Positions 1-13,400 of a stretch of 64,000 nt of DNA are shown here, one piece after another. This DNA is from Blastobasis lacticolella (lineage: Eukaryota; Arthropoda; Insecta; Lepidoptera; Blastobasidae). The position numbers were made by a program, and so were the translations under genes. Numbering within the stretch: the first letter of the stretch is position 1; every line of letters begins with the position of its first letter. Location: positions 14,756,200 to 14,820,199 of the forward strand of contig LR990052.1 in the NCBI GenBank assembly GCA_905147135.1, given 5' to 3'. The notes under the pieces were generated by a model. The model did not search any database and was not told the origin of the DNA. It worked only from the letters and a program-made list of their open reading frames with translations.

Positions 1-2179
1 CATGGAGGCACATAATATTTTACCCGTGGCTTCTTCCGCGCAAACTTCGATAAATATAGTGACGTATATGGTTTGTTTGCCACCTAAACGTAATTACACA
101 ACTTCAATTATATTCGGCGAAACATGAAGCCACTACTCAAGAGCTCAAACTAAAATACAACAACAAGTTTTATACAATACCTTTGTAAGAAAATGCTGCA
201 AACCACAACGGAACTTCAACAATGAAATACATTTTCAAGACTTACTATATCGTGTCGGTATTTTACATTACTTTCAAGTACGAAATAGAAGTACCTTTTT
301 TGCAATGACTACTATAAAGAAAGTTCTTACAGATTCATGTTCAACATTTAGATATTTAGTCTTCCATTAAACATTACTTAGTTAATAAATGTAAGCAATA
401 AAAATTAAATACGAGGTTTAATCCCATAGTTAACAGACCCTAAGTATTTGATTAAAAAAAAGGATATATTACTATTAAGTACCTGAAATAAATAATTTTA
501 TAGTCTAAGTGCAGTTTGTGTTTTGTTACTTAAGTTTATTTAGGTATGTAATAATTTTCTTTTTTGGTGTTCTTGTATATTTTGCATGCTCGCGCAAAAT
601 CTAAGACTGAGCAAAGAAGCCATGCTTCCACTTCAAACTCGAAAGGGCGTCCTTTGTCCTTTAAGGAAGCTACGCAAACACAAATAGCTAGCCCTTCGTG
701 AGATTTTCTTAGCACTTTTGTAACAACGAAAAATTGCTTTAAACGTTTGATAAATTAGCTTTGAAGTCGAATATCTCGCTTAAACAACACGCTAAGAAAT
801 TTTGCCATAGAAAAGTATTTGTTTTATAATTATGTCCCCTGTCGATATGCAAAATCTAAAGAAAAGAAATATATCGGATTGGGCTATATCGTACCACACA
901 GCCATTGGTTTTAACGTGAAACGTTAACCTATGGTCCAATGTTGGTTATGGTTATGGTTAACCAGAGGTAGTTGTCAGGACGTCGTTTACTAAGCGGACA
1001 TTGGGGGGACTAAACCCACATATGGCCCATGGCCCCCTCTTTCTGACGGTAGTCGTGATTTGTATTTCTTGCTGGCTCTTGCACGGGCTGATGCGGACAT
1101 TTTAATTTTCGTATAGTTTTTTACACTTTTAGCTTATTTTAGCTTTCCCCAGCTGCGCCATCCGCCACCGACGCAAATTCAAAACCGCAAGCTGACTATA
1201 TACGCTAAACAATGACACTTGATTCATGTTTCTAAGACTACAGTTTTACAGTTATTAAGGTAAGACGATACAACAGATGTTTTCATTACGGTCCAGTATT
1301 GTGAATTGGTACTCCTACTCTCCCAGTTTCTGAAAGATTTGTCAATGTTAATCATCGATTAAAACTCTTTCCGTCTCTGTCTGCAACTCACCATAGATAA
1401 GAATGGCGAGTTTCATTTCATGATTGACAATAGATTTACTCCTGCTCTAAGCAGCGAACGATCTAAAGCGTCAGACTTTATCATTGTAATAAAAATTACC
1501 TAACATTTAAAATAGTTTTCTATACATCCAACAGCAGCACGTATTATAGTATAGGTATGTGTCTAGCACACGTGTATAGCAGCAGTATAAACAAGGGCGG
1601 AGCAACTAAATACTTAGAATTACCTGGGTGGAGCGTCGTACAAATACGGAAAAGGAGTTGCCAGCATCTGCGAATCTTAAATTAAGCAAATGAGACACTA
1701 ACAGCATCCTAATAAGATGCCGCGTTCCCTGTTTCCCCTAAGTAAACGTTGGAACAGATAACGAGGTAGATAAGTACTAAATAAAATGAATAGGTACGTT
1801 AGTGGCCCACGAAACAAAATGCATGAATTGAAATGAAAGCGCTATGCGGCTATGCTTAGTTTTTATTTGATAACTTGAAAACTACAAATTCGCTTTTACG
1901 TTTTATGCACTTGAGATTCGCAGATGTCATAGTCCTAGTGGCAGAGTCACTGGAGGATGCTGACCAGCCTAGCATCAGCCTCGCAGCGAGCGACAAAACA
2001 ATAGTCATGATCATTGCCTAAATCGATTCAAGACCTGCCGTCATAAAAAATACCTACCTGACTGCAAAGGGCAAACTTTGAGGCAATTTTGAGAGTGCGG
2101 TCAAGCGTCAGGATGGCTGCGCGGCATTCGGAAAACATCGTTGATTCTCATGTCACCGATAGCGCAAGTTTTATAGGCT

Positions 2180-2370
2180 GAAATGGTAGTGGGCTGACCA
2201 TATCTGCCGACGAATCGACAACCGCTGCTCGGCAAGCGTAGTGTGGGACGCCCTCTGGCCGGGTGGAGAGACGATTTGCGAAAGGGTGTATGCTGGATTC
2301 GGCAAGCCGAGGACAGGGTGCATTAGCGCTCATTAGGGATGGCCTAAGCCCAGCAGCTAGTATAGGCTGA
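2180..2370 (+). pseudogene. LINE reverse-transcriptase 3'-end remnant
   Basis: Read across frames, the plus strand resembles the C-terminal tail of a lepidopteran non-LTR reverse transcriptase. It has a GRR/RSVG-RP-like stretch, a W-R-DDL-like motif near 2255-2275, then a Q-A-E-D-R-V-like motif and a degenerate AQQ tail before a GATGATGAT end at about 2370. Several stops and frame changes break it, so it is a fossil. The family assignment is by eye. Confidence 0.45.
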
Positions 2371-3039
2371 TGATGATTTCTTACCGTTCAACCTTGCTTG
2401 TTAACACAATCACTCATATTCATTATTGTCTATTGTGATTTTCAGTACTATTATTAGCAGAATTATGATGAGAATATTGTAAACTCTCTGACTAAATATA
2501 TTAGCACTAATTTTAAAGATAGGTACATCTCATGCCCACAACACCGGCTCTCTACTCTGCTAGCACTACTTTGAAACTAGCTTAGATTTACTGTATGGCG
2601 GAAAAATCTAATATCTCTAATATTGTTCCTCCATATTGCTGCATGAAAAATGAGATGCAAGCTTCCTTTTAGCAACTGCAATTTAATATAGAGGTGAGGT
2701 TGCAAGCAAAGAATTTTCTATGAATATGTACTGGGATTTTCCAAGAGAATATTCCTTCAGACAGCCAACATTTAAAATTTACAACAGAGAATAATGGCTA
2801 AGCTCATCAGATTATGTCTAGGATCTTGTTTTTGTTACACGAAACCGTTCTGAGCTCGGCCTTTAGCTTTACTTTTATTAACGAATAACGAAGAAAATAT
2901 TCTTCTTTAGTTCAAGAAGTATTAAACCTACATAACCTACGTTATTGATTACGTACCTATGTTATATGTATAGGTTAACCACTTTGATTTCAAGTCTATT
3001 TTACCTAAATTCTGCTATCTATATTAGTGAATGTTACTC

Positions 3040-3320
3040 TTAACGCCACAAAGGGTCCTCTGCGGGACATCATCATCACAGCCCGTAACAGTCCACTGCA
3101 GGACTTAGGGAGAGTATTGCTATAATCTCCACGCTTGGTAGGCGGGTTGGAGATAGCAGTGTTTAAATATAACAATGGAAAATGCTGCTGCCCATTTTCC
3201 AGACTACGGAGACTCTTGATTTTTTGGCTCGAAAACATTAGTCGCCTTGTACGACACCCATGAGTGTAAGGGGTTCGTGCTATTCTACTCTGCCGGACAC
3301 CACACGGCCACACTGCGGGA
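3040..3320. repeat. LINE-related interspersed repeat, copy 1
   Basis: The stretch contains CATCATCATCACAGCCCGTA, then AACAGTCCACTGCAGGAC, TCTCCACGCTTGG and GGTTGGAGATAGCAG. This is the order of the common lepidopteran LINE 3' flank. Related pieces occur at 26295-26460, about 27000-27110 and 41470-41520 in this window, all degenerate. Confidence 0.45.
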
Positions 3321-3901
3321 CGTCTGTCCATAGTATTTGTTTATTTATTTTACTATGCTATAGAAATTCGGATAAACTTACTTTGGTGTAGGCACCTCTC
3401 GCCCCATACATTGCATTAGGACATTAAGGACCCCATCAAACCAACATACAGTTTGACTCGCGGCCGAGGCAACAATCTTGCTCGGCCAAAAAGACATCGA
3501 AATGTAACTCGACATGTCTCTAGCGGAAATTTATCTTGTTCACGTGTGGGTGTAGTCGTACGTTCATTCGCGGCCATATAAACGGGGACGCCACATCGCG
3601 GCAACGCATTTAAATTTCATCGAAGACGGGGGGACTGCGACGACGATGTTAACGGTCTAGTGGAAAATGCTGGGGGCGCGGTAGTGTACCCGCCGAGACG
3701 AATCAAATGCAATAAGGGGCATTAGGTATGTACTTTTTCTTGACGCGTTTCATATTTTTCAAGCCTTCGGACTGGATAATTCTAGAGAGCTCGAATTCTT
3801 GGGATGCTATGTAGTTTTTTGGATTTATATTAATAATAATAATAATTCACTTTTTTTGCTATTAAGTAGGAAAGCGGACCACCGCTATCTCGCCTGATAG
3901 T

Positions 3902-3946
3902 ACCTAACTGATCATGCGACCGTATATGGAGCATGATCAGTTAGGT
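3902..3946. repeat. Perfect inverted repeat, 16-bp arms
   Basis: The arms are ACCTAACTGATCATGC (3902-3917) and its exact reverse complement (about 3931-3946), with a loop of about 13 bases. The flanks show no clear target duplication. It may be a tiny foldback element or a structured site. Confidence 0.6.
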
Positions 3947-4336
3947 CTATGGAATTATGACTAACCTATGTCAAACTTGACTAAGATTTATAAATTGATA
4001 GGTTGGTACATCTCTTCACTTTTCAACTTCAACTTTTTAATGAGCTGGTGACTCTTGTAACCGTATTTTTCGTGAAATGTTTCTGGTGCAATATTATTTC
4101 CCCCCGAAGAGAATTGTGTGACAGCGTACGTCTCCGAAGATTTTTCTCTCAGTTCCATAATTCGTTGGAGCGGACATTTTCGGTCGCGCGGACGGCTCGG
4201 TGCAACGTGACACCTTTTGTTGTCCTGAAGCGTTTTCAGTTAAAGTCAAATAAAATAAATATGGGTTGAATCTGTCTTGCGAATTCAAGTTACTTGAAGG
4301 AGGTCAGAGAGATGAAAATCTTTCTTTTTTCTCGGT

Positions 4337-4500
4337 CATCTTCTTTGGAGTTTTTCGTTTGCGATTGATGTTAAGGCTTTCCAACCATCCCTGTCCTCGG
4401 CTTTTCTTAGGTCATCTATTAGCGGTTCCAAGCAGTTGCTTTACTTGATCCACCCAAAGTGACGGAGATCTGCCCAGCGGTCGCTTTCCCTCTGCTTTGG
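4337..4500 (-). pseudogene. LINE reverse-transcriptase C-terminal remnant
   Basis: On the minus strand one frame reads GKRPLGRSPSLWVDQVKQL, and after one frameshift the next reads LRKAEDRDGWKAL and ends at a stop near 4337. The GRP-x-x-W-x-DQ-K pattern followed by a-E-DR-x-W-x-x-L is the usual C-terminus of lepidopteran LINE reverse transcriptases (known family pattern). One frameshift makes it non-functional. Confidence 0.6.
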
Positions 4501-7493
4501 CAACTATGACCAGTTTCTCTAAGTGTTTGCCATATCAGCTAGCTACTCATTAATGAGATTGCTGTGATATCGTTGAGAAAAAGAATATGAGGGTGTAACG
4601 TGTGGATAAATTATTCGGCTCTTTGCGCGTCATGTGGCAAAGTCGTTAAAGATTTTTTGGTAGTATATACACTGGCCGTCCAAGCGATACGCAGCATGTG
4701 TCGTCAGCACCACATCTCGGATGCATCTAGAATATCTTCTTTCTCTTAGTAGCATGAATTGTATATGGCTCCATTTCATATAGGAAGATTGAGAATATCT
4801 ACCAACGCTCTCATTTGTCTTTTGGTCTTGCCAGAATAAAATCAACAATCAATATTTGTTTGTAAAAGTTACAATTTCACAGTTTTGGGGTGCGTTTACC
4901 TCCTGCATACTAGTCACGAGCTGTAACTCAAAAGTAACATAATTTTGCCTGTTTTTTTATAAAGCACGACTTACGTACATAAACATCAAAGTCAACAATC
5001 TTTAGAGATTATGACAATGCACTCCACTAATGTGGACGAGGCTCAAGTCCAACAGTAGACTGTTTGGAGACAACAAAAATGGAACCGTCCACTTTCTTAC
5101 CACTTTTCATACCATTTTGCGAGTTACTAATTTCCGAAATGCAATCCCAACGAAAAGAGTAATATTTCATCATCCTTTATTATCATTCTTTTCCGACGCC
5201 TCCGTAAATAAAAGGCAAAAGAGCGATATTCGGCCCGGCATACAAATAGAGCGGCGTTATATGTGGATATGTGTATATGTTTGTATGCACATGGGGCCCA
5301 ATAATTCCATTACGTTTCCAATCCCGGCTGCCACTCCCGTAGATTACGGCACCGCTGAGACATCGAAAGTTGACACGTCATTTTGTCCATCAACTTTGGG
5401 CGATAGGATAGTGGGATAACGAAACTATACATACATATCGCAGGTTATTTTTATAAGGATTAGCCAGGATTTTAACCGCCATCTCATCGGGCGGTAAATG
5501 ACGATGCTGCCGATACTGGATGGATTCAGGTGACGAATTTACGCTTACGACGAAATTAGTAGACATCACAAATGTTCTAGACATACATAGGTACATAGAA
5601 TATTTACACAATTACGCCCTTAACCCATAACCCTTAACTCCAAGCAGAGACTATAACTAAATACAGCGAAATAAGTCAGATATAGGTGATAGAAGCCTAG
5701 AAGCTATCGAATTCTTGTCAACTCAAAAGGGAAATATAATTTCCCACAAATAGGGCAAAGCCGCTTTCTATTAGTATTATTAGATCCTAGCTTTTGTAAT
5801 ATAAAGAACAATTACTGACTTAGCCAAATAATAAATTTTATTGCTAATAACGTGAAGAGTCGTACTCCACTTCCCAACATTAATATTAAAACGAAAGAAG
5901 GATTTATAATATTTATCAAGTTTTCAATATCACAAGTCGGGTCAGCCGAGCGCAGGTCAACATTTAACCAGTTTCTTTATCCGATTTATTTGTAGGTACC
6001 AACTTTTTATCGTCGGGTTATATTTTGCCAATATTTCTTGTCGCCCTCACGTTGCTGTATATTTTACCGATATTTTCTCCCGTGACGTCACACAGCCGTT
6101 AGCCGCATATCGGTGGGGCTTGTCGAATGAAAATACGTTTTGTTTTTTCGCCTTTTATGTACGACCTATTCTGTTAGCGGAAGATAAATGCCATTGTTGT
6201 AGTTTAGCGGAGCGTTTTTTCCCGATGTACCTGTTACATTCCTATCTGATTGGTTTTAAGCCAATACGTAGCCTGGTGCGGGTGTGTTTATTCAGGCGTA
6301 AAGGCCTTCGATATTTTAACAATTACGGATCTAGCTTTACGAAAGCATAGTATAAATCGTTTATACCGCTAAGGCGGCAAACAAGCTTATGGTCGGTCTG
6401 GTGGTTAGCTGTTACTGTAGCGGGTAACGTATATGGATGGATGCTTGCAATAACTACTGGATGATAACAACAAAGCGAAAAAACCTTTATAGGTTTTTCT
6501 CATTTCGGAGCTGGCTAGCGTAGCCTGTGGCTACGAAACGGCTACGATATATGAAATATGTAACAAATTTTGTAGTCAGCTACGGAAGTGAATTTTTTTT
6601 TCCACTTCGTGTCAGCTAGGTAATCGAACATTGAAAAACCATTAAAAATGCCTATTTGGTAGGTGGCTTCAAAAGGAGAGAAATTTTATTTACATTACGT
6701 CCTCACTAGGAAATAGGATGAAAGGTTTCAACCGAACTTGACCTCTTCGTATTTAAATTTTTACGGGATAATAATCTCGCAAAAATTTACATACACATAA
6801 AATGGTCCAGTCCGTGGTGTCCAGTAGAGTAGGTACTTAGAATGTAGTCCCAACCCCATCCACTGACGGGTGGCGTAGGTACATTCCCCTTTTTTCCTTT
6901 TCACAGTAATCTTGTTTGCCATGTTAGTGATATAAAAAATATTATAATATTATTTTCTTTGGGATGCGATGCGATGTCACTGATATTTTATGTAAAAAGG
7001 TTTCACAGTAGGTCACGATTGAGTTGGTTCGATAGTACAAGGCTACAATGTCATAGAGGTCATAAAGGTAGACTATACTTAGGTACTTTCGCTGCGTATC
7101 AAATGGGCAGCAGCGTTTTCTTTCGAGGATTAATTAACCAACACTGCGATATCTACCCTTCTTGCCAAGGGCGGAGATTATGGATAATGCCCTCCACTAA
7201 TGTGGAAGAGTGGAACGGCGAAATAATATGGTCATGTAATTAGTTTCTTCGACAGCTTTCAAATATAGAAGTTATTTAATTTCATGCGTTTCTTGGGCTG
7301 GTTCAATACAAAAAGTACAATACGCGTGTGATTGGATGGCGATCACGTCGTGTAGAACGTCTGTGTTTGGCTGCTGATGACGTAATGCATTTTGCATTGA
7401 AGCCACAGATTGTAGCGATGTGCGGTAATAGATTATAACAACGCGTGTTATTATAACAACGTATGTTTATAACAGCTCCTATTTTCTTTACAG

Positions 7494-10400
7494 GTCCTCT
7501 TCGATAGCTTCACCCTCGGCCGCTTCACATCCTTTACCGATGATGGGTGTCCGGACGGTTACATGCAGATCCAAGAGGCCAGCCGGCCCCAAGTCGGGGG
7601 GTCTTGGTGTGGCACCTCCTGGGGTCCCTCGATCTACTACAGTGAGACCAAGTCGATAACGCTGATCGTCCGCCTACTACATCTCTCCAAAGAACAGAAT
7701 AATTATAACTTTGATTTCCGGATGGCGTACAAAGTTTTGAGAAGGGATTTTGCGACTGTAAGATACGGCGGGACCCCGCCTTCAGGTCAGTTTCTGCATA
7801 ATGTAACAGTGATTTGCATAAGTTTCCTAGTCTTTCAATGAACCAGTTTCCAAATCCAGCAATACGTCCCATCTTCCGGATACCAATACCTATATTTTTA
7901 TTTATTCACGGCCCCTCAAAGGCGAAATTGTGTACATTCACAGACGCACGAGCGAACGTAATACGCCACCAAATCCCTCACAATATCCATTTCTTGTTGC
8001 AGAGCGGCCCTTTTTCAAACTCCGCCCGATGCCGTATCCCGTAAACATATCACGGGGCGAGGACACGGGCGTCGCGAGGGCGAAACCAAACGAGTATTAC
8101 CTCGGAGATTTGATCTCGGGGACTTATTGCTCGCGTATCTTCAGCGACTGCGATCGTAAAAACTGCAGGTTACAGTCGCCGAATTACCCTGGCGTGTACC
8201 CGAGAAACTTAACTTGCTACTACGCGGTGAGGCAACACGAGGTGCCGCAAGGGAAACACGCCCTTATTGTCGTCAAGCAACCGAATGGGCAGCTAGTATC
8301 CATCAGGAGCCAAAAGGCTTTATACGCTGCGACGCAACTGGACAGGGAAAACAACGGGCGAGAACTGAAGTTTTGGCAGCAATGCGACGAAGTGCAAGAC
8401 TACGTGACCGTGTACGACGGGTACACCACAAGGGACCCGGTCATTCTGCGATTTTGCGGCGGCGGCGTGGCGGTACCCGAAGCTATATCCAGTGGCCCGG
8501 AATTGCTGGTTGAATTCACAACGTCGCCTTTTGGGACATTTTTGCAGCCGGCGACCTCACAGTCGCTCCACGGATTTCAGTTGGAAGTCGAGGTGAGAAT
8601 TTGGGATGAATTTTGCATTTTTCATCGATAAATTCTGAGGAAAACCACGGAGCGTATATTCGATCTAATAAGTTTGCTACAATAACATTAAAAGCAATAG
8701 GTTTACAGTACCAATGGCTAACTATTTGCGAAACGAGATACGTGCGGAATAGCATCCCAGGCAATCTGTTTTCATTACAGTAGTGAGATCGAAGTCACTA
8801 CGTGCCAGGAACATTATTACTGCTGGCAGATTAAACATAGCTTTGCGAGCAACAAAATACTAGTTATTTGTCTATACTGTTTGAATAACAATGTCATTGG
8901 TGCAAGAATCAGTAGGAAATCAGACTCTGGAAGAAGGTGGGGATAACCGCTAGGATGATGATGATTATTATGATGTTTTCGGTGAGTTTTATCCGACTTC
9001 AAGAGTAAGACCCCATCAAATTAAATATTATGTTTACTGTGAGCAATTGTTGAGATTTCGAACGACAAGGATAATTTAAATCACAGTTTTCCTTTATTTT
9101 TTGCGTCGGGCGATCAGGCAAGCAGGTCACCTAATAGAAAGTTGTCACCGCTGCCTATAGACGTACTGGCTATAAATAAAATATTATAAATATTTACGCC
9201 TTTCCATCCATCGTTTGTCTATTTGTGTTCAGTATGACATAAAAAAAATTATTAGAGAGTGGAACAATGTGATCTCTGCATACATGGAAAAGGCGTAACG
9301 TTATGTATGAATGTAAATATAACCATCGTCAATATTATAAATAATGCTCATAACAAAATATGAATCAAACACGTACAAAAAAATAAACGAAGCAGCCATA
9401 TACCTGCCGTTAAAATAAACGTTACCAAAAAGATACGTTATCTAAATTCCCACGTGCCCTATTTCCAAATTTTTCGCTTTCGCATAGCCCAAAAAAGGCC
9501 GTAGCAACTTTGTTGGAGTGCTGCCAAATTTCAATTAAGCAAAAAGTTGCTCTTCATTCCGCCATCAGCAGTACGGGCGTAAGAACGCTCCAGTTATTGT
9601 ATAACTGCTGGAATCCGCTGTAATTCCGCTGAGAGATGTGTGTAGGTGGCTTTGATGTTCGCTAAAGTCATTAAGATCTATTACCGTGGGCCAGGGCTGT
9701 TTGTGACAAAAGCAGAGGATGATGAATGGTACCCTTACATATAGGTCTTCATTAATTACATTTCTGAAGTAATCGATACTTACTTCGGCAAGCTGTTTGA
9801 TGTCTAGCTATCGTGAACGGTGAAAATTAGATTTCGGTTACATATTTTAGCTCGATGGGGCGTGATAAGGGTTATTTTAGGCTACAGAAGTTAGCCACGA
9901 CGCCGGTCCTTGTAAGCCTTTCAACTAAAACTCCTTCAATGGGCCCAGTTAATCTAATCCACGCACGCATTACCCAAAATTAGGTTAATGGAGTAATATA
10001 TCATCGTGAAGTGTTATTTAAAGTGTTTCGTTCTCGGTGAACAATAATAAATCAAGAAGTGCCCCCGAGGCCGCTTGGGTCCCTGCCAAAGTGTAATTAG
10101 TGCCGTAGGCTCGCGCGGTCCCATAATGGGGCACCCGCGGCCCGCACCCACATTGTTTCGCCATGGGGAATTGGGACATGCTGCCCTGTCTATTTTGCTG
10201 AGCTTTTTGCCCTACGCTGAAAAGCGAATCATGTCCCTGTTAAAATAATAGGCGACAAAACGGGACCATATGCTGTCGAGACAACAATGAATTTCATTTG
10301 AAATTTCCAAATAGATACACAACGTATATATAGAATCCATATTAAATACCAAACAGATTCCATCAGCGGGCCAGCCCTCCCGCAGGCTTTGATTAACGAT

Positions 10401-13400
10401 CGTCAGCGAATCCCTTGCGGTTATCATTATAATTAATCAATTTCAGGTCAGGTTCGTTGATCAGCAGTCGCCGACATATGCGAAGAACAAAAGAGCATGC
10501 GAGTTCTGGATAAGAGGCACAGGGAAGGGGGTCTTGGAGCACCCTCAGCATTCCTTGCCGCCGAACACGACTTGCCTCTATCACATGCAAGGAATCGATA
10601 CCTCAGGGCCCTCAGGGAGGAACATGAATTACAGGAGGCCGTCATTTTCCGCCCCTAGGTTCAGAGTGTGGTTTTCCGTATTGAAATTTTATGTGACAAA
10701 TGCTCTCAACCCCAACTTGCCGGAGGATGAGTACTGTGGGAGCCATTTGAATATATGGGATGGGCCGATGCGGATATCGCCCGGCTGCAGCGATATATTC
10801 TGGTGAGTTAGGACGTGATCTGTGGATTTCTACGTTTCCCTCAGATTGGAGTGGGTGCTTTCTAGCCTTTGTGTCGTAAAATAGATTTCCATGCATTATA
10901 TAATAATAATATTACCGTATATCTCCATCCATTTAAACAAGATTCGATGTAAGCGTTGTAATCATGTTCGGTGATCGAACATCTGCCCTTTAACTATATT
11001 ACATAACGCCCACACAACTTTGACCCTGCTGTATTATACAATTATTTCGTCAGTTACGACGAAATTTGATTGGAGCCATCGATTTTCCAGTGACAAGGAT
11101 CGCTCCGTGCAAATGTCAAGGGCCACGTCGCCACAGTCAGTGATTGTTGGAAGGCCGCCCACCAACGCCACTCTAGTGGCCAGGTTCTGCCGCGAAAGGG
11201 CACCGAGGACTTGCGAACACGCACTGCTGAGGAGATCCAGGGCATGCGCTCGCACTGAGAGCTTCCTTTCGAAAGGTGATTCCTTGACACTGGAGCTGAA
11301 GTTGACGCAAGGCACGGCGCTCAAGTGAGTTTTATTCGTTTTTCAGCTATCCTTTTGAGCATGCTTATAATCAGGTTTTGCCAAACGGCTGTCGTGGTGT
11401 CGTTACTAACAAATACCTGGTTACCAAGTACTTAAATATCTCTTTAGTTGCTCCTAATCTATCAATATAATTGTTAATAGCCAGTTTATTACCAGCTATA
11501 GTAGCTGAAAAATACATTATAGGACAGTATTTTATTAGTATCTGGCCATACAGCCCAATACGATAAAAATTCATGGGCCATACTGGAACTGATAATTCCT
11601 CCAGCCATATACTTACCTATTGTAATAAAAAATTTGTTAGACGGCCTGGGTATTGCCGCTATACCTGGCAGTAAAGATATTGCTCGTTCAGGTGTCCCTT
11701 TTCATCTGAGGTAATAAACACATTTTTATATTACTAAGCGGAACGAGGCAACCATAAACATTCTTTTGACAGCGCTATAGCTCGTGAATTACCCTGATTA
11801 AAAATGATGGTCCATTATTTCAGGCCGGTATTCTTCAAGGCCCTCTATGAGTTCGTGGACCTCCATCAAGATGGAGAGCCCTGGGGACGCGGGATATGCT
11901 CAAGGCGATTCGCATCCAGATCCTTCCCGGAAGCGCCACCGGATCCGCCAGTGACCTTTTCATCGCCGAGGGATGTGTTCTTATACGGAAGAGGTGGAGC
12001 GAGGAATATTAGGTAACTGTAAATTCTTCTTTGGTATTCAGTTTTTAATATTTAAATGATAATGTTACTTTATTCAATAATTATTATACTAGGGTTACTA
12101 AGTTTAAGGGGGTTTAAGTTTACTAGGGTTGTAAGGTGCCTATCAAATCAAATCTTTAAATTTTGTCTATTTAATTAATTAATATTAGTCAGAATAATTT
12201 TTAAGATTAGTACAAAGTTCATGTTTAGTGTTCCGAATCTCTAGAGGTAAATACGAAATCTGTCTGTATATCTCTCGGACATCCGGGACGCTTTATCCCT
12301 GTAACGGATAAAGGTATCACTTGAAATAAATATCAAGTAATCTCGGTAGTCTGTGAAAACAACAGGCTTCTATGTCGACGCATTTAGATCGTGTATCTCT
12401 TAAAACCGAGGTTGACGAAGTTGATCGGGAGCGGCTGGTATCACTGGAAAACACTTACAACAACATCTTTATCCTTACAGTTGTTCATACCGCTTCGAAG
12501 CTAATGTGGGCGAGGTGGTGCGAGTTCGTGTCTGGGGCGTGCGCAGTGGCGGCCGACTGTGCCGGTCGGTGCACTCGGCGCATGCGCCCTGGTACCGGTG
12601 CGCAGGAGACCCCACAGCGGCGGTTAGGCTGTTCGACAGACCCTGGCTGGGTGGGCCGGGCGTGCCCAGGGATTGTTTGTGCAGGTGTGTTAATATGAGC
12701 ATGAGGTAAAGATATTGGCGGTAAATAGGTGGTGCACATCGGTTTGGTTCGACTTCGAAGAGAGTAAATACGAAGCCGAAACTAGTTAATGTGCGTTATT
12801 TATATCAAAGATTTTTTACTTTAAGGCGTTGTCCTAATTGGCAACAGTCGTACGACGTCGCCCAACCAATAGGAGACCTCAAAACCGCCCGTCGTCATGT
12901 TCGCACGACCGTTGCCAATTAGCGCCTAATTGTTGTTTAACGCCGACTTCAGTTGATTTGTTTTGTATGTGTGTGTGTGTAAGGTGTGTTTATAATATTG
13001 CTAAGATCTCTTACGAGCCAAATTGCTTTGATTTTGCTTGTGAGGTCTCGGTGTAATTGGCCGATAGTTGTTATACATACTATTATACAGGCTGTTACAT
13101 AATATATGTATGAAGCCGTGAACCGGATGGAGTGCTAAATGTATGAAAACGATAGGTACAAAAATTCCACGTACGACAGAAATAATTGTACCTATCGTTT
13201 TAATATGTTTAGCACTCCATCTAGTTCACGGCTTAATACATATATTATGAAACACCCTTTATACTCGGCCATGCAGTAAACCCAGTTGACCGGTTTGTTC
13301 CAAAAAAATTGTAAGCAGAGAGGCTCGAGTGCCACAAGCTACACCTCTTTTACCTTTTCCACATTCATTCATCTTCTCATACATTTACGCCGATTGAGTA

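Larger units (their letters stand above)
1..7493. other. 5' flank or long intron with no recognised exon
   Basis: No exon-like open frame with splice sites and a recognisable domain was found here on either strand. The first readable exon of the downstream CUB gene begins in the second half of a CUB domain, so part of this stretch may be one of its introns. The stretch is AT-rich and holds LINE remnants (about 2180-2370, 3040-3320, 4337-4500) and a perfect hairpin at 3902-3946. Short frames at 5030-5419 and 6959-7243 have no recognisable content. Confidence 0.5.

Noticed and set aside
5030..5419. 129-codon plus-strand frame
   Set aside because: No domain, low-complexity composition, and no splice or expression signals. 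Treated as chance.
11053..11090. Earlier splice acceptor for CUB exon 4 (after TTTCGTCAG)
   Set aside because: It gives a TGA stop within five codons. The acceptor after GATTTTCCAG keeps the frame open and in phase.
12372..12702. Long frames on both strands around CUB exon 6
   Set aside because: Only the frame of exon 12481-12684 joins its neighbours in phase and keeps the cysteine pattern. The other frames are GC-driven shadows.
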